Assembly: GCF_026167665.1 (NCBI RefSeq)
Contig: NZ_CP098740.1
Location: 248,001-312,000 of the forward strand
Length of the DNA: 64,000 nt
Direction: 5' to 3'
From: Streptomyces drozdowiczii
Lineage (GTDB): Bacteria; Actinomycetota; Actinomycetes; Streptomycetales; Streptomycetaceae
Part shown: piece by piece, positions 22,959-30,103 of the stretch
Layout: each line of letters opens with the position of its first letter
Numbering within the stretch: position 1 is the first letter of the stretch
The notes under the pieces: model-generated
The model's database searches: none
Seen by the model: only the letters and a program-made list of their open reading frames with translations
What the model was told of the DNA's origin: nothing
Program-made: the position numbers and the translations under genes

Positions 22959-25070
22959 TCACCCGGAGTGCGACGGCTCCCCTTCCCGCGCGGTACGGCT
23001 GATGGCGCTCGGCCACCACGCCCTGGGCCCGATGTCCACGACCAGCGCGGGCGCCAGCAGCGAGCGCACCACCAGCGTGTCCAGCAGGACGCCGAACGCC
23101 ACGATGAACGCGATCTGCGCGAGGAAGGCGAGCGGGATCACGATCAGCGCGGCAAAGGTGGCCGCCAGCACCACGCCCGCCGATGTGATGACGCCTCCGG
23201 TGCTCACCAGGCCGCGCAGCATGCCCTGACGCGCTCCGTGCGCCAGCGCCTCCTCGCGCACCCGCGACATCAGGAAGATGTTGTAGTCGACGCCGAGGGC
23301 CACCAGGAAGACGAATCCGTACAGCGGCACCGAGGCGTCCGTACCGCTGAAACCGAAGGCGTGCTTGAAGACCAGGGCCGAGACCCCGAGCGTCGCCAGG
23401 AAGTTGAGGCCCACGGTGGCCACCAGCAGCACCGGCACCAGGACCGACCGCAGCAGGCCCATGAGAATCAGCAGGATGATGACGAGCACCACCGGAACGA
23501 TGATGTCCCGGTCACGCTCGGCCGTGCGCTGGGTGTCGTACTGCTGTGCCGTGTAGCCGCCGACGAGCGCGTCCGCCCCGGGTACGGCGTGCACAGCGGT
23601 ACGCAGCCGCTTGACGGTCTCCGTCGCCGCTTCGCTGTCCGCCGCGTTCTTCAGGGTGACGTCGACGCGCACGCGGCCGTCGACCACGAGCGGCTTGCCC
23701 CTGCCGGGCCGGCCCGACGCCGTGACGGGCGCGGCGGAGGCCACCCCGGGTGTCGCCTCGGCGGCGGCGGTCACCTTGTCGGCGCTGTCGGCGTCGGCGA
23801 TCACGACGGCCGGATTCCCCGAGCCGCCCGGGAAGTGCTTGCTCAGGGTGGCCTGGGCGGAGACGGAGGGGGCGTCGTTCACGAAGATCTCGTCCAGCGG
23901 GACGCCGTGCGACTTCAGGGTGGGGGCGAACGCGGCACAGGCGACCAGGAGGACCGCGCAGGAGAGCCACACCTTGCGCGGGGCCCCGTCGACGCGTGCG
24001 GCGACCCGGCGCCAGATCCCGTGCCCGCCGGCCGCCTCGTCCACGGGGCGCGGCTTGGCCGGCCAGTAAGCCGCCCGTCCGCACAGCACCAGCACGGCGG
24101 GCAGGAAGGTCATCGTGCTCAGCACCGCGCAGACGATGCCGATCGCGCCGACCGGCCCCAGGGCCCGGTTGTTCGTCAGGTCGCTGAGCAGCAGCGCGAG
24201 CAGCCCCAGCGCCACGGTGGCGGCGCTCGCGACGATGGCGCCGAAGGAGCGGCGGAGGGCCGCGCGGGCGGCTGTCGTACGGTCGCCGTGGGCCGCCAGC
24301 TCCTCGCGGAAACGCGCGGTCAGCAGGAGCGCGTAGTCGGTGGCCGCCCCGATCACCAGGATCGACAGGATGCCCTGGACCTGGCCGTCCACGAGGACGA
24401 CGTCGTTGTCCGCGAGGACGTAGACAATGGCGCAGGCCAGCGCGAGGGCGAAGACGGCGCTGATGATGATCAGGAAGGGCAGCAGCACACTGCGGTAGAC
24501 CAGCAGCAGGATCACGAGGACGGCGGCGAGCGCCACCCCCAGCAGAAGCCCGTCGATCCCGGCGAACGCGTCCTTGAGGTCGGCCTGGGTGGCCGCGGGG
24601 CCGGCGATCTCGGCGCTCGTGCCCGCCACCGAACCGGCGGCCTCGCGCACCCGGTCCAGGGTGTCCGGGAGTTCGTCGCCGAGGTCGGAGCGCAGCTGTA
24701 CGACGCCCGACAGGGCCTCGCCGTCCTCGGACGGCAGCGCGGGCGACGGTGTGCCGACCACTCCGGGCTTCCCGGACAAGGAGGCCAGCGCACGGGTGGC
24801 GGACGCGCGGGCGCCGTCCGGGAGTCCTCCGTCGTCGCCGGTCCAGACGACGATCGCCGGCACGGTCCCGGACCGCTGGAACGCCTTCTGCTCGTCCGCG
24901 ACCTGGGTGGACTCGGCGCTGCGCGGCAGGAACGCCGCCCGGTCGTTGGTCGCCACCTCGCCGAGCTTTCCGGCGTACGGGCCGAGTGCCCCGCCGATTC
25001 CGAGCCAGACGACGAGCAGCGCTACGGGGAGGAGCCAGCGGACGATGCGGTGCCTCGGTGGGGGCTTCAT
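22959..25070 (-). CDS. MMPL family transporter (RND-type exporter)
   Basis: 703 residues in two repeats, each with one N-terminal helix, an extracytoplasmic domain of about 130 residues and five or six further helices. Motifs: ILVIGAATDYALLLTARFREEL in repeat one and FLVALGVDYNIFLMSRVREE in repeat two, with the Asp-Tyr pairs used for proton coupling. MMPL proteins export lipids or hydrophobic drugs. The start ATG 25070 has GAGG 5 bases upstream. Divergent from a MarR regulator across a clear dyad operator, so probably repressed by it. Confidence 0.93.
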   Translation of the reverse strand: MKPPPRHRIVRWLLPVALLVVWLGIGGALGPYAGKLGEVATNDRAAFLPRSAESTQVADEQKAFQRSGTVPAIVVWTGDDGGLPDGARASATRALASLSGKPGVVGTPSPALPSEDGEALSGVVQLRSDLGDELPDTLDRVREAAGSVAGTSAEIAGPAATQADLKDAFAGIDGLLLGVALAAVLVILLLVYRSVLLPFLIIISAVFALALACAIVYVLADNDVVLVDGQVQGILSILVIGAATDYALLLTARFREELAAHGDRTTAARAALRRSFGAIVASAATVALGLLALLLSDLTNNRALGPVGAIGIVCAVLSTMTFLPAVLVLCGRAAYWPAKPRPVDEAAGGHGIWRRVAARVDGAPRKVWLSCAVLLVACAAFAPTLKSHGVPLDEIFVNDAPSVSAQATLSKHFPGGSGNPAVVIADADSADKVTAAAEATPGVASAAPVTASGRPGRGKPLVVDGRVRVDVTLKNAADSEAATETVKRLRTAVHAVPGADALVGGYTAQQYDTQRTAERDRDIIVPVVLVIILLILMGLLRSVLVPVLLVATVGLNFLATLGVSALVFKHAFGFSGTDASVPLYGFVFLVALGVDYNIFLMSRVREEALAHGARQGMLRGLVSTGGVITSAGVVLAATFAALIVIPLAFLAQIAFIVAFGVLLDTLVVRSLLAPALVVDIGPRAWWPSAISRTAREGEPSHSG

Positions 25071-25127
25071 TGCTTCCTCAGGGATCGACACATGACACAC
25101 ATGACCCGAAGTCTCTCGGTCATTCAT

Positions 25128-25148
25128 TATCTCAATGATCAAGAGATA
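25128..25148. promoter_or_regulatory. MarR-type operator TATCTC-N9-GAGATA
   Basis: Perfect 6-bp arms around AATGATCAA, ending 13 bases before the marR start and within the 91-base divergent region. AT-rich dyads of about 20 bp are usual for MarR repressors. Confidence 0.75.
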
Positions 25149-25161
25149 TTACTGTAGAGGC

Positions 25162-25671
25162 ATGCGCACCACAGACGAGAGCCCGGACAGAGGCACGGAC
25201 GACGGGCCCACGAGCCTCCAGTCGTTCGCTGTGCTGCTGCGCCGTATGAACGGCGAGTTCAACCGCATCGCACATGAATTCGCCCAGGCCCAGGGCCTGC
25301 ACCCGACGGACATGCAGGCCCTCGTCGCCATCCTCGACGCGGACCGGGGCGAGGGCGACCACGCCATGACACCGGGGCGCCTGCGTGAACAGCTGAACCT
25401 CACCTCGGGGGCGGTGACGGCGTGTCTGGACCGGCTGGAACGCGCGGGGCACATCCGCCGGGTACGGGACAGCGGCGACCGGCGTGTGGTGCATCTTCAC
25501 TACGCGGCCGCCGCGAAACATGTCGCCCGTGACTTCTTCAGGCCGCTGGCGGCGGGCACGGAAGCGGCGCGCAGGCAGTTCGCCGACGACGAGCTGCGTG
25601 TCGTGATCCGCTTCCTGCAGGCGATGAACGAGGAACTGGCCCAACTGCGCCGCACCGGCCCGGGCGCTTAG
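25162..25671 (+). CDS. MarR family transcriptional regulator
   Basis: 169 residues. Winged HTH: HPTDMQALVAIL, MTPGRLREQLNLTSGAVTACLDRLERAGHI (recognition) and DRRVVHLHY (wing). Start ATG 25162. Divergent from the MMPL exporter with a dyad between, a common local-repressor arrangement. The stop (25669-25671) overlaps the convergent MpaB gene's stop by two bases. Confidence 0.92.
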   Translation: MRTTDESPDRGTDDGPTSLQSFAVLLRRMNGEFNRIAHEFAQAQGLHPTDMQALVAILDADRGEGDHAMTPGRLREQLNLTSGAVTACLDRLERAGHIRRVRDSGDRRVVHLHYAAAAKHVARDFFRPLAAGTEAARRQFADDELRVVIRFLQAMNEELAQLRRTGPGA

Positions 25672-26552
25672 GGCGCGAGATCGCGGACCGGGCAGCCGCG
25701 CACCCCGGGGGCGGGGAACGTTCCCAGGGCCGCCACCTCGTATCCGTTCGGATAGCCCTTGATCTCGGGATTCTGCCGGGCGTAGTGCGGTGTGGTGCGC
25801 GGCGGCAGCAGGCGTACGGCGCGTGCGCGCAGCCGCAGCGCGCCCCGGGTGAGGCTCCGCGCCAGGGGCGCCGGGCGCTCGTAGCGGAAGGCGCGCAGCA
25901 GCGAGTCGTCCAGGAGCGCGAGGCTCGCGCCGCGTACGAGCGGTGCGAGAGGGCGGGGATACCAGGAGGCCATCAGGTCCAGCGTGGCGTCGGAGACCGA
26001 GCGCGCGCCCCGGTCCCAGCCGAAGTGCGCGTCCTCATAGGTGTCCAGGGTGCGCTCGAAGTCCTCGTACGTCTGCGGCAGGTCCTTGATCCCCATGCGG
26101 GCGCCGAGCGTCCTGTAGTACGCGGCGAACGCGCGCAGTTCGTGGTCGCAGAGCTGGCGCCAGCCGTACGCGTCGAGCCACCGCTTCGGCGTGACGACGA
26201 AGGTGCACAGGACGTAGCGCATGTCGTCGTTGCTGATGTCGTAGGCACCGTGCATCCGGTTGATCCGGCGGAGGGCGGTGCGCCCCGGATCGCTGTCGAA
26301 GCCGTGCTCGACGACGGTGTCCAGGAGGAGTGCGGTGTCGTCGTACCGTTTCTGCGTACGGTCCGTCAGTTCCGCTGTCTCGGACAGGAGACGGCCGATG
26401 CTGGGGACCGCATAGGTGCGGTAGAGGGCGAGTTCGAGGGCGCGGGTGATGTCCCAGGGGAACTCGTAGGTGACGGTGATCCGGTAGATCTCCAGGAAGT
26501 CCCGTTCCGGATCGAGGCGTTGGATCTCCTTCAGCCGGTCGTAACGCTTCAC
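25668..26552 (-). CDS. MpaB/DUF2236 family oxygenase
   Basis: 294 residues, largely helical. Characteristic segments: RIINRMHG-type ALRRINRMHGAYDISNDDMRYVLCTF, WLDAYGWRQLCDHE, and late FRYERPAPLARS. DUF2236 includes latex-clearing protein Lcp and the mycophenolate enzyme MpaB; heme binding is inferred from family only. The GTG start at 26552 has a GGGGGA stretch upstream. No signal peptide. Confidence 0.83.
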   Translation of the reverse strand: MKRYDRLKEIQRLDPERDFLEIYRITVTYEFPWDITRALELALYRTYAVPSIGRLLSETAELTDRTQKRYDDTALLLDTVVEHGFDSDPGRTALRRINRMHGAYDISNDDMRYVLCTFVVTPKRWLDAYGWRQLCDHELRAFAAYYRTLGARMGIKDLPQTYEDFERTLDTYEDAHFGWDRGARSVSDATLDLMASWYPRPLAPLVRGASLALLDDSLLRAFRYERPAPLARSLTRGALRLRARAVRLLPPRTTPHYARQNPEIKGYPNGYEVAALGTFPAPGVRGCPVRDLAP

Positions 26553-26631
26553 CGCACCGTCCCCCTTGTCCAGGTCGAGTGTCCCAGCCTACGTCCGGGG
26601 GCAAGACGGTGAGTACGCGCGACGCACGCGC

Positions 26632-26655
26632 GTTGACGTGTTGACGTGTTGACGG
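26632..26655. repeat. Three tandem 8-bp repeats (GTTGACGT)
   Basis: GTTGACGT, GTTGACGT, GTTGACGG in direct tandem, 16 bases before the start of the next gene. Each copy contains TTGAC. Confidence 0.6.
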
Positions 26656-26670
26656 AAGGCGGGGTTTCCC

Positions 26671-26979
26671 ATGACCGCGATATTCGGTGTCCTGCGCAAA
26701 GCCGTGGCCACGGGCCGCAGGGCCGCCCGCCCGGCGACAGCACCCGCCGCGGCCGGGCGCAGGCAGCACAACCTCTTCGAGGCGGCGGCCGTGTTCGTCG
26801 CGGCGTCGGCCGAGGACGACGAGGAGCGGATGGACGAGGCGAGCGGCTGGGTGTCGCCGGAGCAGCTCTCCTTCGGCGTCAGCGAGCTGGCCTGCCGGGC
26901 GGTGATCGCGCTGGCCCGGGAACGGAACGAATCGCCGCAGGTCGTGGCACGGGAACTGCTCGGCCTGTCCGAAGCCTGA
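26671..26979 (+). CDS. Small hypothetical protein
   Basis: 102 residues. Basic, Ala-rich N-terminal third (LRKAVATGRRAARPATAP), then an acidic helical domain (EDDEERMDEASGWVSPEQLSFGVSELACRAVIALARERN). Could be a small antitoxin-like or nucleoid-associated protein, but nothing specific supports either. Start ATG 26671, preceded by three tandem TTGACGTG repeats. Confidence 0.62.
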   Translation: MTAIFGVLRKAVATGRRAARPATAPAAAGRRQHNLFEAAAVFVAASAEDDEERMDEASGWVSPEQLSFGVSELACRAVIALARERNESPQVVARELLGLSEA

Positions 26980-27097
26980 GCCGGGGCCTGAGCCGGGGCC
27001 GCTCTCCGGGACATCCGTGCTCGTCAGGGCCTCGACGGCGGGGTTACCCACTGGTTAGGGTGCGCCGACGGAAACGATGACGGACGAGGAGAACGCA

Positions 27098-27922
27098 GTG
27101 ACCGGGACGGACGAGGCAGTCGCCGACGACGACGCGCTGTATGTGCTGACCGCGGTCCTGCTGACGCCCGCGCAGTTCCCCGGTGTGCTCGGCGACGACT
27201 ATCCGGCGGCCTGCGAGGCACTGGGCCTCGAACCGTACGCCGAGGGGTACGGGCTGGTCCTGGGCCAGGACTCGGACGGCGCCCGGTGGACCGTCGTCGT
27301 GGACGACGTGTCCCTGGTGGCGGTGGCCATCGCGTCGTGGGACTGCGGCATGGAGTACGAACTGTCGCCGGACGACGGCTCGGTGGTCGGCGCGCTCCCC
27401 GGCTGGCCGCTCGCCGTGGCCGTCGCCGCGCCGGGGGTACCGGCCCCGCACGACCCGGAACCCGGTCCGGAGGCGGACGGGGAGGAGCGGTCCCCCCTGT
27501 CGCCTCCCGACACCGATGTGTGGGGGCCGGCCCAGCGCCGCATGGGCGCGGACGCCATCGCCTCGCAGTGGGCCGACTGGCGCGACCAGATGGACGACGA
27601 CGCCGACGACGACTCCGCCACGGACGACGCACCACGGCCGCAGACCGCCGGCCCGCACCCCGGTATCCGGCTGGCGCTGGCCGAGGCGCGCGGCTATCTG
27701 GAGGATCCGCCGCCGCCGGGCCGCATCCGGTCCTCCTTCGCGCCCGGGGACGCCCGGATGATCCGGGCCGACGGCCCCGGCTGGTCGATGGTGGCCAGGA
27801 CCGACGACATCGCCTTCCTGCTCCTGGACGAGGTCCCGGGCGAGATCCTGCCGGTCAGGCGCGGGCCGGAACTGCCCGGTCTCCTCAAGGCCCTGGACGC
27901 CATGGCCGTACGCCCGTCCTGA
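27098..27922 (+). CDS. Conserved hypothetical protein
   Basis: 274 residues from GTG 27098, chosen for the GAGGAG 6 bases upstream (ATG 27077 adds seven). Very acidic. Two folded parts (about 10-120 and 195-274) are separated by a disordered linker rich in Asp/Pro (MDDDADDDSATDDA). The C-terminal part (RMIRADGPGWSMVARTDDIAFLLLDEVPG) resembles actinobacterial scaffold-like proteins with no assigned role. No membrane segment or signal peptide. Confidence 0.7.
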   Translation: MTGTDEAVADDDALYVLTAVLLTPAQFPGVLGDDYPAACEALGLEPYAEGYGLVLGQDSDGARWTVVVDDVSLVAVAIASWDCGMEYELSPDDGSVVGALPGWPLAVAVAAPGVPAPHDPEPGPEADGEERSPLSPPDTDVWGPAQRRMGADAIASQWADWRDQMDDDADDDSATDDAPRPQTAGPHPGIRLALAEARGYLEDPPPPGRIRSSFAPGDARMIRADGPGWSMVARTDDIAFLLLDEVPGEILPVRRGPELPGLLKALDAMAVRPS

Positions 27923-27949
27923 CCGCGGGCGGGACCACCACCGGCGGAA

Positions 27950-28492
27950 TCAGACGCGTTCGAGCGGCCGGTGCGGTTCGGCGGGGAGCTCGATCCTCAC
28001 CCGGTCTCCGGGCCCGACCTCGCCGCCGACCGTGACGACGCTCATGATGCCGGCCTTGCGGACGATGTTGCCCGCCTCGTCCCGTCCGACGACCTGCTTG
28101 AGGAGGCCGCTGCGGAAGTTGTCGATCTGCATGCACGGATTGCGCAGCCCGGTCACCTCGACGACGGCCTCGTCACCGAGACGCAGCAGGGTGCCGACCG
28201 GCAGGGCCAGCAGATCGATGCCCCGGGTCGTAATGTTCTCGCCGAGGTCGCCGGGCTTCACCTCGAAGCCCAGCACGCGGACCTCCTCGAACAGCTCCTC
28301 CTGGATGAGGTGCACCTGGCGCAGATTCGGCTGGGTGGGGTCCTGCGCGACCCGGGAGCGGTGCTTGACCGTGACCCCCGCGTGCACATCGCCCTCCACG
28401 CCGAGGCCGGCGAGCAGGGTGACGCTGTCACGGTTCGGCTTGGTGAAGCTGTAGGTCTCGTTCCTGCTGACGGCGGTCACGGTGCCACTCAC
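27950..28492 (-). CDS. MOSC domain protein
   Basis: 180 residues covering one MOSC domain, the C-terminal domain of molybdenum-cofactor sulfurases. Seen: GLGVEGDVHAGVTVKHRSR, PNLRQVHLIQEELFEEV, PGDLGENITTRGIDLLALPVGTLLRLGD and the cofactor-linked Cys in TGLRNPCMQID. MOSC proteins handle sulfur or molybdenum cofactor. The GTG 28492 start has GAGGGG 8 bases upstream. Standalone MOSC proteins may detoxify or modify substrates; the precise role is unknown. Confidence 0.9.
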   Translation of the reverse strand: MSGTVTAVSRNETYSFTKPNRDSVTLLAGLGVEGDVHAGVTVKHRSRVAQDPTQPNLRQVHLIQEELFEEVRVLGFEVKPGDLGENITTRGIDLLALPVGTLLRLGDEAVVEVTGLRNPCMQIDNFRSGLLKQVVGRDEAGNIVRKAGIMSVVTVGGEVGPGDRVRIELPAEPHRPLERV

Positions 28493-28520
28493 GGCGGATA
28501 CCCCTCTCAGCGTCCGGCCC

Positions 28521-28703
28521 TCAGCGGCCGATCTCCTTGCGTGTGATCCTACGGAGCCGTCGGCGCTGGCCGGGGTCCAGGGCGAGATACGCGAGCGTGG
28601 GGACTCCGACGAGCACGAGCAGGGACAGCCAGAACCCGATGAACGGCATCAGGACGACCGCGACGACGACTCCCCCGATGGCAACCTTGGCGCTGTTCGA
28701 CAT
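28521..28703 (-). CDS. Small membrane protein
   Basis: 60 residues: two closely spaced hydrophobic segments (about 7-22 and 25-42) and a strongly basic tail (GQRRRLRRITRKEIGR). The start ATG 28703 has GGAGG 8 bases upstream. Likely a cytoplasmic-membrane hairpin with a cytosolic basic tail. No known function. It precedes the MOSC gene by 28 bases and may be co-transcribed with it. Confidence 0.7.
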   Translation of the reverse strand: MSNSAKVAIGGVVVAVVLMPFIGFWLSLLVLVGVPTLAYLALDPGQRRRLRRITRKEIGR

Positions 28704-28806
28704 CGTCCGTACCTCCTCCGCGACCCGTGGCCGCCTCTGATGATGAGAACGTCCGTGCGCCCTCATCGGTTCCTGGTTCCCGCTCCCTCGTACGGGCAGC
28801 GCCCGG

Positions 28807-29850
28807 TCACCGCAGCGGCGCACCGACCTCGTGCATATGGGTGAGCGCCTGCCGGTACGACTCGGCGAGGCCGGTCTCCGTATACGGCAGGCCGACGGCC
28901 TGGCAGTGGGCCTTGACCAGGGGCTGGGCCAGGCGCAGGTGCGGGCGGGGCATGCTCGGGAAGAGGTGGTGCTCGATCTGGTAGTTGAGGCCGCCGAGGA
29001 ACCAGTCGGTGAGGGCGGCTCCGCGTACGTTGCGCGAGGTGAGGACCTGGCGCCGCAGGTGGTCCCAGCGGTCCCCGTCGGGGTCGGGCATCTCCATGCC
29101 CTTGTGGTTCGGGGCGAAGGCCATGCCGAGGTGGAGTCCGAACAGCGCGTGGTGCAGGAGCGCGAAGACGACCGCCTTCCCCGGGGACATGACGGCGAGG
29201 AGCAGGCCGGCGTAGAGGCCGAGGTGCGCGGTGAGCAGGAGGCCGGACAGGGCGCGCTCGCGCGGGGGCTGGTGCTTCAGGTACTGGAAGCCGGAGACCT
29301 TGAGGGCGATGCCTTCGAGGAGCAGCATCGGGAAGAACAGCCTGGCCTGGTTGCGGGTGAGCCAGCGGGCGAAGCCCTCGCGCTGGGCGGCCTGCTTCTG
29401 GGTCCACACCAGGGCGCCCACGCCGACGTCGGGGTCCTTGTCGATGTGGTTGGGGTTGGCGTGGTGGCGTACGTGCTTGTCGTTCCACCACGCGTCGTTC
29501 ATGCCGAGCAGCAGGTTGCCGTGGAGAAGGCCGATCACGCGGCCCACCTTGCGGTTGCCGGTTATCTGGGCGTGCCCCGCGTCGTGTCCCACGAAGGCGG
29601 TACGGGCCCAGAGGAGCGCCAGGGGCAGGGCGAGCGGCAGCACCCACCAGGTGTTGCCCAGGAGGACGATGCCGGTGATCACGGCCGCCAGGGCGAGCAG
29701 ATTGACGGTGATGCCGACGGCGTACCAGCCCGTGCGCCGTTCGAGGAGTCCTTGTGCCCTGACGTCACGCAGCAGCGGCGCGAAGTCGCTTCCGGGGCTT
29801 CGGGCGCCGTCAGGTGACGATTCCGCTGCGGCAAGGGTGGCCTGGGGCAT
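28807..29850 (-). CDS. Fatty acid (acyl-CoA/lipid) desaturase
   Basis: 347-residue membrane di-iron desaturase. Three histidine boxes: HDAGHAQ, HVRHHANPNH and QIEHHLFPSM. The Q-x-x-H-H third box is typical of front-end (delta-6-like) desaturases. Four membrane segments flank the boxes. The start ATG 29850 has GGAG 6 bases upstream. Its electron donor (ferredoxin or reductase) is not encoded nearby. An inverted repeat upstream (29917-29947) may control it. Confidence 0.93.
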   Translation of the reverse strand: MPQATLAAAESSPDGARSPGSDFAPLLRDVRAQGLLERRTGWYAVGITVNLLALAAVITGIVLLGNTWWVLPLALPLALLWARTAFVGHDAGHAQITGNRKVGRVIGLLHGNLLLGMNDAWWNDKHVRHHANPNHIDKDPDVGVGALVWTQKQAAQREGFARWLTRNQARLFFPMLLLEGIALKVSGFQYLKHQPPRERALSGLLLTAHLGLYAGLLLAVMSPGKAVVFALLHHALFGLHLGMAFAPNHKGMEMPDPDGDRWDHLRRQVLTSRNVRGAALTDWFLGGLNYQIEHHLFPSMPRPHLRLAQPLVKAHCQAVGLPYTETGLAESYRQALTHMHEVGAPLR

Positions 29851-29916
29851 GGTGTCTCCGGTCTCGAATCCGCTCCGACCTCAGGAAACGTACGGTTCAC
29901 GGAGTGCTCGGAACCA

Positions 29917-29947
29917 TGGCGCCACCACCCGAGGCATGGTGGTGCCA
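29917..29947. repeat. Inverted repeat upstream of the desaturase
   Basis: TGGCGCCACCA (29917-29927) and TGGTGGTGCCA (29937-29947) pair with one wobble over eleven bases, around a 9-base loop. It lies 67 bases upstream of the desaturase start, in the divergent region with the SNF2 gene. Confidence 0.5.
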
Positions 29948-30103
29948 GCACCCTCCTGGGGTGGGGGGCCGACTGCACCGGGGAACGGCGCCCGTACCAC
30001 CGCGTGACGCACCTCACACACAGTGGAGGTCCGCCGGTTCGAAGGTTCAGGTACCCTCGGCGACCTCGGTCGGCTAGTCAAATTTGAGGACTCTGACATC
30101 GCT

